From Linanthus parryae (taxonomy: Eukaryota; Streptophyta; Magnoliopsida; Ericales; Polemoniaceae): a DNA stretch of 64,000 nucleotides. The stretch is from positions 114,927,504 to 114,991,503 of the forward strand of contig JALGPY010000004.1 in the NCBI GenBank assembly GCA_023055425.1, in the 5' to 3' direction. Positions 1 to 9,316 of the stretch are shown in pieces. A program made the translations under genes and the position numbers. The notes beneath the pieces are model-generated. The model had not been told where the DNA came from. It ran no database searches and saw only the letters and a list, made by a program, of their open reading frames with translations. How positions within the stretch are numbered: position 1 is the first letter of the stretch; the number at the start of each line of letters is the position of its first letter.

Positions 1-2432
1 CTTCCAAGGCCGCCAGAAACAAGAACCGCCGCCGGACCTCCATGGATTCCGGCGAGAAGATCGCCGGAACGCAACCAAGGCGACCCACCTATCAAAACCC
101 GCTCCATTCAACTCAGAGAGGTCCGACTAAGCTAGAGGAGGCCTCAACCGAGGCCAAGAACAGCCGGAGAAGCCTCGACGAAGCTCCACCTCCGGCGACC
201 CCGATGCGTGTTTCGACCCGTCCGATTTCTTAACCGTATCACGCAAAATTTGGTATGGGTACGCTCTAATTCTTCCCCTAAGCCATTATTTGTAATCAAA
301 ATCATAACTTGAGGCATAAATCCATGTTTAGATCGATCAAACTCATAGTTCATGAAAAAGGGGTGAAAGCGTCTTTTCATAAAACTTGGGGGTATAAATT
401 GTCCTTTTCCTAAACTGACTATAGGTTATGAGAGGGGGCTGTCTTGTACTTTCTGAAAAGCTAAGGGCATGATGTGGGCATGTGAAGTATAGGGGGATCT
501 ATTTATTGGTTCTACAATTTACTATTAGAATATTTGGGTGTTGTATTACGGAGGAGAATATTTTCTATAAAGGAAAAAGAGCTAATTACATATTTAAAAT
601 TGATAAGTTAAAAATTAGATTGTGGTTTTCTAGCTAGTAAACTTGTTATGCTCATAAAATGAATGTTCTTTTACTAACAAAAGTTGTTAAGTAAATATTG
701 CTTCTACTAGTGTAAAACAAATTAGAAATAATTGGAGAAATAATTTCATAAGTTTAAAGTTAATTCATGTTTTTCAATAATAATAAAAATAATTTATCAT
801 AATTTTGGCATAATGTTACAAGAGTTATATTTTTCATTTACTTGATAGAAATTTAACTTTGTACTAGTAGGATTCGTAAATATGAATACATATTGAATAA
901 AGCTTGTTTTCCTAGTAAATATGATATCACTAAACAACTTAGTATCTAGTTACTTTATTTCTCTATTAAAGATTTATCTCCAAAAAGATAAATTTTGTAA
1001 ATTAAACAATTTCATTCTTATGGAGAAATTACTCTATAAAAATTAGATATAATTGTTATAATATTGAGAATAAACGGTGTTGTTGTAAAATAAAATCTAA
1101 GCTAGTTAAGAATATTTAAATCTAAACTTGCTTTCTCACTATTTAAAATACAAGTGTATTATTTATGAAATTTGAATGTCAATAGTATATAACTATAATT
1201 TGAGAATGTCATCATTTTTATGTAGAAATTAACGTGTTCGTCATGAGTATAGCAAGATAAAAAGTATCAGGGATGTATTAAGATCAAATAAGGCACTCTT
1301 CGACCTTCGTTAGAAAATATAGTGTCTCACGTCGGATTATACGTGCTAGTTAAGCTTGTGACTGAGTAGGAATTATAAATTTGTAGGTGACGAGTTCGTC
1401 GACCAGGGCTACTTCTACCCATCGAAGCTATTATGTGCTATTTGCTGTTTTATTGAGGTAAGTAAATATGCCAAGTCTAGCGTGCCTAGCTTCTTTCGTG
1501 TCGAAATGTGATTTTATAATTTGTCTCAAAATATGTTTTATGACTTGCATGCTTTACTTGAGATTGATTATGTTTTGAGATGAATGTTTTGAGAATGCCA
1601 CACGAGAATAATAATCCATTAATGATGTAAAGTGGAAAGAGTTGTGCGGGGATCGTTATATTATTGCTAGATTGGTCGTGTTGTATTCGTTCACTCGACC
1701 CGTATTATTTTAACCTGCTCGCAACCTGCCGGGTCGCTCCATGTACTCACCTCTCCTCGAGGAGTCTTAGGGGGGTGCCGGCACTTAAGGTCTTGGTAGC
1801 TTAGTGAAAGTAGATCTTCCCGGCGTCAACAAGTTAATAATATGAAGTTCTTTGAGAAAGAGATTTTTATGAAAGGAAAAAAGAGATAGATTGGGAATGA
1901 TATTCCCGTTTGAGATATAAAAAAAGAAGATATAGATTGGGAATAATATTCCCCATTTGAGATACAAGAGAAGGATTGAGATGCAAAGTAAAAAAGAAAG
2001 AGAATTTCATATGTGTTCCAGTATTCATACTTTATTGTTCAAGGATTTACTCAGTATTGTTCATTTTCATTTATGATTGTTTTTGAAAAGATATGCCTCA
2101 TAATCTGTTTACAAGCTTGGGTGTTTACTTACTCAGTATTTCATTGCTGACTTTAGAAAAACTGCGGTCTTTGTTTCTTTCCCCCGCAGGTCTTAAGAGC
2201 TGGATTGGGGTAGCGGGATTCGACACTCATCTAGTATTCGTTAGTACTTGAATAAACCGAACTCTTAGTATCACTTCATCACATGTAACAAGATATTATG
2301 TTGAGATAATTAAAAGTTTGTAATATATAAGTATCAGATGTGTTGTTATTGATTTCCGCCGCTTCATTTTGAGTAGCACCCTCCTAGGCTCTCCGGTCTG
2401 GAACGGAAAGCTTCGGAACGAGGGGTGTTACA
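1..2432. mobile_element. Right-hand part of a large Ty3/gypsy-type LTR
   Basis: AT-rich, non-coding sequence that ends in a sharp boundary, GGGGTGTTACA at 2422-2432. This is the typical CA-ending terminus of large plant gypsy (Tekay/Del-like) LTRs. The last 250 bases (a polypyrimidine stretch before CCCCGCAG near 2180, then CTCTCCGGTCTGGAACGG near 2390) also look like the end of such an LTR. No internal gag or pol is visible. The left boundary was not found, so the LTR probably starts outside the window. The proline/arginine-rich reading frame at 42-233 is treated as part of the LTR. Whether this is a solo LTR or the edge of a full element cannot be decided. The lineage is inferred from the ends only. 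Confidence 0.6.
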
Positions 2433-2772
2433 CTAGATCAATTCGTCTCTGTCCATCTAACTGTCTAAACACAAAATTCAAATACAAAACAAAATCAAGA
2501 ACATGAATCGAATAACAACAACTAACCTCATCATTCCCGTGAAGAATTGTGGGAATAGGGCGGTCGAGGATGTCGACAGTTCCGGTGAGAGGGAGGGTGA
2601 CGGTGCTAATCGGTGTACGGTCAGGGACGGAGCCGTAGGCAGCCATGGAGGGCGATGATGAAGAGGAGGGAGCAATTGTGGAGGAGGAAGCCATGGAGGA
2701 GGAAGGGAGCAGTTTCTGGTTCGGTTCGCACTTGCAGAGAGAGAGAGAGAGAGCACAAAGAGTGATAGTCAT
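2433..2772 (-). pseudogene. 5' fragment of an unidentified gene cut by the LTR
   Basis: Minus-strand coding-like piece. It reads from an ATG at 2772 or, more likely, 2646 (protein start MAAYGSVPDRTPIS) to a possible donor GAG|GTTAG at 2527/2526. A 65-base intron ends at TTTAGACAG, and a second exon starts at 2460 with 28 bases (LDGQRRIDL) before the LTR begins at 2432. The signal is codon-like, but I do not recognise the family. The LTR boundary falls inside the second exon, so the copy cannot be intact. It may be a gene broken by the LTR or a fragment moved here earlier. Confidence 0.35.
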
Positions 2773-2789
2773 GGAAAGGGTAATGAGAA

Positions 2790-2790
<1 letters not shown>

Positions 2791-2821
<31 letters not shown>

Positions 2822-2832
2822 TTTTTTTTTTA
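2791..2832. repeat. GTT trinucleotide microsatellite plus poly-T
   Basis: Ten GTT units (2791-2820) are followed directly by a run of T to 2832. It lies just upstream of the minus-strand gene fragment. The polyleucine reading frames over it are artefacts of the repeat. Confidence 0.9.
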
Positions 2833-3009
2833 GAAAATGAGAATGTTTTTTTATTAATAAGAAGTTGTTTAATTTTATATTTGGTGTTTATTTTTTGATT
2901 AATCATAATAATAATGGACCGCACCCTCACTTAAGAATTTCAATTCTTTCCCAATTTCAAAAAAGAATTTCAATTTTTTCCAAATTATAGAAGCCATCGA
3001 TCACAGACA

Positions 3010-3087
3010 GGGGCAATTGGAAAACTACCAGTCTGTGAATTGGTCTTAGAAAAATGCATTCGGGTGAATTGGTCTTTGAAAAATACC
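3010..3087 (+). repeat. Left terminal inverted repeat of the MULE
   Basis: Begins directly after the target duplication. The motif TGAATTGGTCTT(T/A)GAAAAAT occurs twice in tandem here, so the left repeat is longer than the right one (9266-9316). Only the outer part and one motif copy pair with the other end. Confidence 0.85.
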
Positions 3088-3130
3088 CTCCTTTTTAAAC
3101 ACTAGTTGTTAGCAGCGTAGTGGGGCCATC

Positions 3131-3415
3131 TGTCTCTCTCGTCCCCATTCTCTCTCTCTCGTCTCCATCTGCCTCTCGTCTCCAACTGTCTCTCGTCTCC
3201 AACTCTCTCTCTCGTCTCCATCTCTCTCTCTCGTCTCCAACTGTCTCTCGTCTCCAACCTTCTCTCTCGTCTCCAATCTCGTCTCCAACTCTCTCTCTCG
3301 TCTCCATCTCTCTCTCTCTCGTCTCCAATCTCGTCTCCAACTCTCTCTCTCTCGTCTCCAATCTCGTCTCCAACTCTCTCTCTCGTCTGCATCTCTCTCT
3401 CTCTCTCGTCTCCAA
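3131..3415. repeat. CT-rich minisatellite (GTCTCCAACTCTCTCTCTC)
   Basis: About a dozen imperfect units of roughly 19-23 bases, each GTCTCCA(A/T)CT followed by a CT run. It is inside the left end of the MULE. Long frames rich in Arg/Glu or Ser/Leu on both strands come from this simple repeat and are not genes. Confidence 0.85.
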
Positions 3416-4058
3416 ACACAATAGTTTTTTTTTATAGAAAAGGCCACCCTTATACATACCAAAACTGGGTTGATCACTAGAGAAATTTTTTAACAAGGCT
3501 GAACAGGGAGGCTCTGGTCCTCCAATTCCAACGGCTAGCAACATTGTTTTTGATTGCATTTACTATCACTTGAGCATCAGTTTCCACAGAAGCCTTAAAC
3601 CAACCTTTCCAAACACAATAGTTAAATACTCTAAAAACAAACCCTAAAAACGCGTACTCTCTCTCTCCAACATTGAATTGTTTCTATCTACCTCAACCTA
3701 CCAAGTACAGTTGAATTTACTCCAACTGTAAACTTTAAGAATGTATACCTTAAACTCCTCAAGAATATGGCTCATTTGTCACTCTCATTGGCTCCAGTTC
3801 TCCCATAGAAGTATCCCATTTGTCTGTACAAGTCTCTCTCTTTCCTCACTTTTGTTCTTCAGCTACGGTAAAAACTTAAACTCTCATCTCTGTACTGTAT
3901 GTTTGTCCTTAGTATATGTTGATCACAGTACTCTGAAATGTATGGTATTCTCATTTATTTACTTTCATCCTTCCAATATGTTCATCACATTACTCTAAAA
4001 TGTAGGTTACGTTTGTTATATTTCTGCTCTGTTCTTCATTATTATTGGTTTGATGTGT

Positions 4059-4350
4059 GTTGTTGTATGTGGAGAGACTGCGACGAGTATATTCATCGTC
4101 TCTGTCTTCTCATAAGACTGAGACTGAGACGTGAACTATGCTCGTACCAGTCTTCCCCATGCACAACTGGGAAGAGCAAGACCTGCCAAACTGGGACGAG
4201 AAATCTCTCGTCTGGCATTCAAATCACAGACGAGGACTCGTCCCGGTCTGGCATTTGATAGACTCGTGGGACGAGTAATCTCTCGTCCCAGACTGGGGTG
4301 TGATAGACTCGTACGAGTACGATACCCAAAGATGACAAGACAGGGACGAC
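4059..4350. repeat. Left subterminal GACGAG/CTCGTC motif cluster
   Basis: Irregular cluster of GGGACGAG and CTCGTCCC motifs, often in inverted pairs such as GGGACGAGTAATCTCTCGTCCC. The same motif family recurs at 4917-5150 and at the opposite end (9001-9175). Shared subterminal motifs of this kind are candidate transposase-binding sites; that role is inference. Confidence 0.7.
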
Positions 4351-4363
4351 AGAGACGAGCATA

Positions 4364-4388
4364 CCCTAAACCCTAAACCCTAAACCCT
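4364..4388. repeat. Short telomere-like run (CCCTAAA)3
   Basis: Three perfect plant telomere-type heptamers followed by CCCTG, inside the MULE. Too short to be a telomere tract. Related CCCTAAA units recur just before the transposase gene. Confidence 0.9.
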
Positions 4389-4426
4389 GAAATCCTCTCT
4401 TATCATGAAAAATGGTATTCAATATT

Positions 4427-4843
4427 AAAATTGTAAGTCCTAAACCATATAATCATGTAATGTAAACTATAAACTCAAAATCCTACAATCATCATATCTT
4501 AATCATGTAATGCCTAAACCTTATACATACCATTAAACCAAGTAACATCCTCCCAAAATCCTACATTTGTAGACACTAAACACTATAACCAACTAAGTAT
4601 CATTCCTATAGACACTAAAGATGTTAATTGTAAGTCCTAAACCATATAATCATGTAATGTAAACTATAAACTCAACATCCTACAATCATCATATCTTAAT
4701 CATGTAATGCCTAAACCTTATACACACCATTAAACCAAGTAACATCCTCCCAAAATCCTACATTTGTAGACACTAAACACTATAACCAACTAAGTATCAT
4801 TCCTATAGACACTAAAGATGTTAATTGTAAGTCCTAAACCATA
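4427..4843. repeat. Tandem duplication of a ~199-bp AT-rich unit
   Basis: Two nearly identical copies starting at TTGTAAGTCCTAAACC (about 4428 and 4627), with the start of a third copy near 4826. One visible difference is ACTCAAAATCC against ACTCAACATCC. Non-coding; lies between the left motif cluster and the 35-bp array of the MULE. Confidence 0.85.
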
Positions 4844-4916
4844 ATAATACTAAACATGAATCCCTAAATCACAGATCATCCATTTTAAGTAAACCTAAGA
4901 TTGTACACCTAAGACT

Positions 4917-5150
4917 GGGACGAGTATACTCTCGTCCCAGTTGTAAATACAGGGACGAACATTCTCTCGTCCCAGTTGTAAATACAGGGACGAGTATACT
5001 CTCGTCCCAGTTGTAAATACAGGGACGAACATTCTCTCGTCCCAGTTGTAAATACAGGGACGAGTATACTCTCGTCACAGTTGTAAAACACAGGGACGAA
5101 CATTCTCTCGTCCCAGTTGTAAATACAGGGACGAGTATACTCTCGTCACA
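4917..5150. repeat. 35-bp tandem array, each unit a hairpin
   Basis: About seven consecutive 35-base units of the form GGGACGAG-TATA-CTCGTCCC followed by AGTTGTAAATACA. Two unit types alternate (GAGTATACTC and GAACATTCTC cores). Each unit can fold on itself through the GGGACGAG/CTCGTCCC arms. It belongs to the MULE subterminal repeats. Confidence 0.88.
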
Positions 5151-5270
5151 TTTTAAAATAAATATGTTGTCTGAGCTGGTGGTGGTCCCTCTCCTTCCTG
5201 AAAAAAGTACAGAAATTCTGTTACCCATCAGAAAACTTTTTTCTTTGTTTGACCAAACCCTAATTTCATC

Positions 5271-5431
5271 CAAACCCTAAACCCTAAAATCATTCTCTCT
5301 CTTTCTACTATGCGAACCCTAAACCCTAAAATCATTCTCTCTCTTTCTACTATGCGAACCCTAAACCCTAAAATCATTCTCTCTCTTTCTACTATGCGAA
5401 CCCTAAACCCTAAAATCATTCTCTCTCTTGA
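5271..5431. promoter_or_regulatory. Four 42-bp units with telo-box motifs upstream of the transposase
   Basis: Four tandem copies of a 42-base unit containing AACCCTAAACCCTAAAA followed by a CT-rich tract. It ends about 10 bases before the transposase ATG. AAACCCTAA is the plant telo-box, known as a promoter element in many genes of growing tissue. Its position suggests promoter or leader function here, which is inference. Confidence 0.6.
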
Positions 5432-5440
5432 CATGTAGAA

Positions 5441-7918
5441 ATGGTGAGAAAATTGATGTTCCGTGCCGTTTGGAATGGTGAATGGACGCGTGCCGAAGGT
5501 AGACACATATACATAGGTCATGCCGTGAAGAATGCAGTATTCAAGATAATTCAAGGCATTACCGTGGAATCTTTGGAGCACGAAGTTTCGGTCAGAATGG
5601 ATACAGATTGTCCGCCTACCAAAAAGGTTGTCTTATCTTATCATTTCCAATTTCCAGATGCTAACCTGATCGAGCCTAATGTCCTCACTAAAGATATAGA
5701 AATCAAAGATATCTTTGATATTACGGAAAAGGGAACTATTGTAACCATGTACGTCACGTTAAAGGATTTGGTGGATCAACCATACATTAATGCTGATGTT
5801 GCTGACGAGGTTGTGATGGATCAAACTGAAACCCCTAACAATCAGTTGGTTCCTTTGAGCCCCCCCCTTACGTACCGCGAGGATTACTTTCAAGGTATAG
5901 AGATACTCGCCGAGGATTGTGACGAAGACAGGGTAGCATATAACGCAATGGATCTCACTCCGTCTCCGGTTCACTGTAACGACATTGTGCAATTAGCTGA
6001 CAGAGTTATGGTTGCCACTAATGAGGCAATGGGGCAAAATAATCTTGCATTGGCAACTGTTGCGGTAGATTGTACAGAGAGTCGTGGACAGACTGGTGTG
6101 GGAAGGCTAGACGGTCTGGACATAGAGATTAAAGGTTTGTATACTGGGAGGGCGTTGTCCCACCATATCAGAACGGTTGCAGGTTCGAAGAGATGGACTT
6201 TTTACGTATATAAGCGAGACCAGACTCGTATTATACTGCGGTGCGAGAATCGGGAATGCAAATGGATGCTTGGGGCTTACAAGCAGAAAGATTCCGTGCA
6301 CTACCAGGTGAAGAAACATAACCCCATTCATACATGTACGGAATGCAGCGTAGATGGGAAGCACCGTAACATTAATAGCGAAGTGATCGCGTATGAATTG
6401 CTGGGAATGATGGGCCAATCAAAAAACACACCCACAATCAAGGAAGTACAGAACATCGCCTTAAAAATGGGAAGTAGAATATCGTACTGGCCGGCATGGT
6501 ATGCACGTCAAAGGGCCAAACAGATGATCCAGGGTACTCGTGCTCAAAATTACGCTGATCTTCCCGTGTTCATGGCATTATGTGAAATTCTGAACCCCGG
6601 TACTAAATGGGATATGGGAGTGGACGAAGGTGGTGTTTTCTTGTACTGTTTCCTTGCGTTCGCGGCACAAATTCAGGGGATACCGTATATGCGACCAGTA
6701 ATTGTCATCGACATGTCGCACATGAAGAAGGAACCCCTGCAATTGGTCGTATGCACAATGGTTGATAGCCAGAAACAGTGCTATCCCATTGCATGGGGAC
6801 TAGTGGACAATGAAGACACCGCTGCATGGACTTGGTTCTTAAACAGACTGAGGTATGTTGTCCAGGATCATGAGGAGTTGACGTTCGTTTCAGATCGGCA
6901 CCGGGCTATCATCAATTCAGTCAAGGCCGTGTACCCCTTATCCAACCACGTCCACTGCTATTACCATTTGAAAATGAACGCTCTGAAGCATTACAATACA
7001 CAAAAGTGGGTGCCTCATTACCACAATGCGGCCTACACATTTGATAAGGACGCGTGTGAGTCACATCTGATAGACATGGGTATTGAGTGCGACAAAGTAA
7101 ACAGCGTTAACGACAAGACCGTCGAACGTTACTTCCGGGATGCCGGTCTAGAGAAATGGGCAAGGTCCCATTGTAAAACAGCACGATTTGAGATTCTTAC
7201 ATCCAACTATGCTGAGTCCATTAACTCGTGCCTGCTGCCGACCAGGTCTGACAAAGCTCTTACAATGTTCTCCCAAATAAGCGATCATCAGAGCGAGTGG
7301 CACCTTAAAAAACGAAACCTCGGCTTTGACATGGGCAACACCTACCTGACTGCGAAAATGGAGAAAAGAATGTTGAGTCGTTCTATAAAGTGTATAGATT
7401 TTCGAGTGCGACCAATTTCAGAGTCTCTGTATGAAGTCCGCGGTAATCATCTGAAAACTCAAATTGTGGAATTCAAAGCTGGACATTGCCTCGGAACCTG
7501 CACGTGCGGCAAATACCAACAGATGTGGTTCCCGTGTGTGCATGCGTGTGCTTGTGCAAAAGAACTCAGAAAACTTGGCCGTTACGATGCCGACCATGAC
7601 ATGAAGGTCATGTACGCCCACACAAGCAGGTTCTATTCACTGGAAAACTACCATCTGGCTTATGCAGGTACAATTAAGACTCCTCCTAACCCAGCAACTT
7701 GGACCAGCGCAGTCACAAGCGAAGTACCTGCACACATAAGAAACATTCGCCCACTTCCACCGAAGAAAGTTGTAACAGTTGGGAGGGACAAGGAGAAAAG
7801 ACACAAGCCAATGGTCGAAACCGTTCGTGAAAAAAAGCGAGGAACGGGAACGTACGGATGTAGCCATTGCCATGTAAAAGGGCACACCAGAAAGATTTGC
7901 CCTCAATTGAAAAATTAA
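5441..7918 (+). CDS. MuDR-type MULE transposase
   Basis: 825-aa uninterrupted frame, the transposase of the surrounding MULE, which cuts and inserts the element. The N-terminal ~200 residues are a poorly conserved leader. A Mutator N-terminal DNA-binding region follows (about 228-320, with LRCENRECKWML). The MULE catalytic domain lies at about 415-520, with candidate acidic residues Asp424 (VIDMSH), Asp485 (VSDRH) and Glu592 (NYAESIN). A SWIM zinc finger is at 687-708 (CTCGKYQ...PCVHACAC), and a CCHC knuckle closes the protein (Cys807, Cys810, His815, Cys820). Length and domain order fit MuDR transposases. The ATG at 5441 follows the telo-box repeats and is the first in frame. No stop or frameshift is seen, so it may be functional. 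Confidence 0.93.
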   Translation: MVRKLMFRAVWNGEWTRAEGRHIYIGHAVKNAVFKIIQGITVESLEHEVSVRMDTDCPPTKKVVLSYHFQFPDANLIEPNVLTKDIEIKDIFDITEKGTIVTMYVTLKDLVDQPYINADVADEVVMDQTETPNNQLVPLSPPLTYREDYFQGIEILAEDCDEDRVAYNAMDLTPSPVHCNDIVQLADRVMVATNEAMGQNNLALATVAVDCTESRGQTGVGRLDGLDIEIKGLYTGRALSHHIRTVAGSKRWTFYVYKRDQTRIILRCENRECKWMLGAYKQKDSVHYQVKKHNPIHTCTECSVDGKHRNINSEVIAYELLGMMGQSKNTPTIKEVQNIALKMGSRISYWPAWYARQRAKQMIQGTRAQNYADLPVFMALCEILNPGTKWDMGVDEGGVFLYCFLAFAAQIQGIPYMRPVIVIDMSHMKKEPLQLVVCTMVDSQKQCYPIAWGLVDNEDTAAWTWFLNRLRYVVQDHEELTFVSDRHRAIINSVKAVYPLSNHVHCYYHLKMNALKHYNTQKWVPHYHNAAYTFDKDACESHLIDMGIECDKVNSVNDKTVERYFRDAGLEKWARSHCKTARFEILTSNYAESINSCLLPTRSDKALTMFSQISDHQSEWHLKKRNLGFDMGNTYLTAKMEKRMLSRSIKCIDFRVRPISESLYEVRGNHLKTQIVEFKAGHCLGTCTCGKYQQMWFPCVHACACAKELRKLGRYDADHDMKVMYAHTSRFYSLENYHLAYAGTIKTPPNPATWTSAVTSEVPAHIRNIRPLPPKKVVTVGRDKEKRHKPMVETVREKKRGTGTYGCSHCHVKGHTRKICPQLKN

Positions 7919-7999
7919 TGTTGTGATAAAAGCCGTTGTTCTTCGTTCTTTGTAATGTAATTATTAGTTCGCAACCTCTTTTGATGATTGCGCAAACAA

Positions 8000-8235
8000 T
8001 ATATGTTGTTTCGATCAATTATTGTGTTTTTTAATTTGAATATGCATTTTATTACAAAAATAAACAATATATATTTTTCTTGTGTCTTTTACTATAAATA
8101 TGCATTTTAATACATAAATAAACAATATATCTTTTATTTCGATCAATTCTTGTGTTTTTTAATATGAATCTGCATTTTAATACATAGATAAACAATTTCT
8201 TTTTCTAAATTTATTTAATATGAATATGCATTTCT
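8000..8235. repeat. AT-rich degenerate tandem repeat after the transposase
   Basis: Three to four degenerate copies of a ~75-85-base unit with TTTCGATCAATT, TATGCATTTTA(A/T)TACA and AAATAAACAATATAT. It contains likely polyadenylation signals (AATAAA-like) for the transposase transcript. Confidence 0.65.
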
Positions 8236-8283
8236 TAAAAAAAAACTGTTACGTATTTCAACAATGTTATTATTACACACCTT

Positions 8284-8338
8284 CTAGAAAACATGCATGC
8301 ATGTTTTCTAGAAAACATACATGCATGTTTTCTAGAAA
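8284..8338. repeat. Perfect palindromes around ACATGCATGCATGT
   Basis: Two overlapping inverted repeats of the form TTCTAGAAAACATG-CATG-CATGTTTTCTAGAA share the TTTTCTAGAAAA arm. The DNA or RNA could form a strong hairpin or cruciform. It lies between the two MULE genes, just before the leader of the acidic gene. Confidence 0.8.
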
Positions 8339-8461
8339 ATGCAATTATACCCGGCACATGAACCATTATCTCTCTCCGTCTCTTCATCTACCCAGTCTCT
8401 TCATCTACCCAGGAAGCACTACAAAAGCCACTCTTCTCTCCCAAACTCACCACATTCTGAA

Positions 8462-8559
8462 ATGGCAAAGAAGAAGATACCAAAGGAGTGGGACGAGGAC
8501 AAGGAGGAGGAGGTGTCCGAGGACGAGGAAAAGGAGGAGGAGGAGGACACTCAAAGGTC

Positions 8560-8601
<42 letters not shown>

Positions 8602-8857
8602 AGAGGATGAGGATGAAGAGGAAGAGAGTGACAGTGAAACTGACCGTGAACAGTCCTATTTCCGGGCAAAAAGGGGATCTGAAACTACTCAGTACAGTGA
8701 CGATGAAGACGAGGAAGATGATGACGACTCCGTGGATTGGCCGCCATCTCCGCCATGGTCGCCGAAGAAAAGAAACAGAGACGACGACAGCAGTGAAGAA
8801 GATGAAGATGATCCGGAGTTCTGGCCTCGCAGTCCCAAAAAGCCCAAAAAAATGTAA
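8462..8857 (+). CDS. Small acidic protein encoded by the MULE
   Basis: 131-aa frame starting at MAKKKIPKEWDED. An upstream ATG at 8339 would add 41 Ser/Leu-rich residues, but that part looks like leader sequence with a 15-base duplication. The body is two long Asp/Glu tracts separated by a neutral stretch (REQSYFRAKRG). The C-terminal third carries repeated aromatic-proline-basic motifs (WPPSPPWSPKKR and FWPRSPKKPKKM), the last resembling a nuclear localisation signal. I recognise no family. It occupies the place where other autonomous MULEs carry a second gene, such as mudrB of MuDR, but shows no visible similarity to it. It could also be a host gene picked up by the element. No stop interrupts it. 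Confidence 0.55.
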
Positions 8858-9000
8858 TCATGTTCATGTTTTTAAGTTTTTTAAGTTTTTAATGTAATGA
8901 AGTCTTTTATTTCTGAACAATTTCATCTTTCTGAATCTGTGATTATGACTGTTCGAAGTTTTTCTTAGTTTTTTTCTGGAAAACACAGTTACTGTGTAAG

Positions 9001-9175
9001 ACGAGCTTTTGCTCGTCCCGGTGTTGACCTGCTCGTCTCAGTATCAATGTGGCAATATACTAAGACGAGCAGAACTCTCGTCTCAGTATATTGCCACACT
9101 GAGACGAGAAAAAATTGAGACGAGAAAAAACTGGGACGAGAAAAAACTGGGACGAGAAACAACTGGGACGATGAT
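9001..9175. repeat. Right subterminal GACGAG motif cluster of the MULE
   Basis: Repeats of GACGAG/CTCGTC, including a 30-base inverted pair around CTAAGACGAGCAGAACTCTC and a run of CTGGGACGAGAAAAAA units. It mirrors the clusters at 4059-4350 and 4917-5150 at the left end. Confidence 0.75.
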
Positions 9176-9265
9176 GTGTATAGGTTTGTTTAAAAATTTG
9201 TCTAATTAAGTGTTAATTTAGTTGATTAAATTGTGTAACCCACGCGTCAAACATAAGTGAGAGAC

Positions 9266-9316
9266 GGGTATTTTTCAAAGACCAATTCACCAGACGGGTA
9301 GGACGCCAATTCTTTC
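9266..9316 (-). repeat. Right terminal inverted repeat of the MULE
   Basis: Reads GAAAGAATTGGCGTCC... on the minus strand and pairs with 3010-3087, including GGTGAATTGGTCTTTGAAAA. It is followed directly by the 9-bp target duplication TCACAGACA. Confidence 0.88.

Noticed and set aside
3095..3559. Long Arg/Glu-rich and Ser/Leu-rich open frames on both strands
   Set aside because: They are translations of the CT-rich minisatellite in several frames; no start context or domain.
4364..4388. Telomere or interstitial telomere tract
   Set aside because: Only three heptamers, inside a transposon; no chromosome-end meaning.
4917..5150. Regular 35-bp repeats that could be mistaken for a CRISPR array
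   Set aside because: Units are directly adjacent with no unique spacers, the host is a plant, and the units belong to the MULE subterminal repeats.
8388..8897. Other-frame open frames (Arg- or Pro-rich) over the acidic gene
   Set aside because: Shadow frames of the GAGGAC-type repeat. Only the Asp/Glu frame has structured, non-repetitive parts and a good start.
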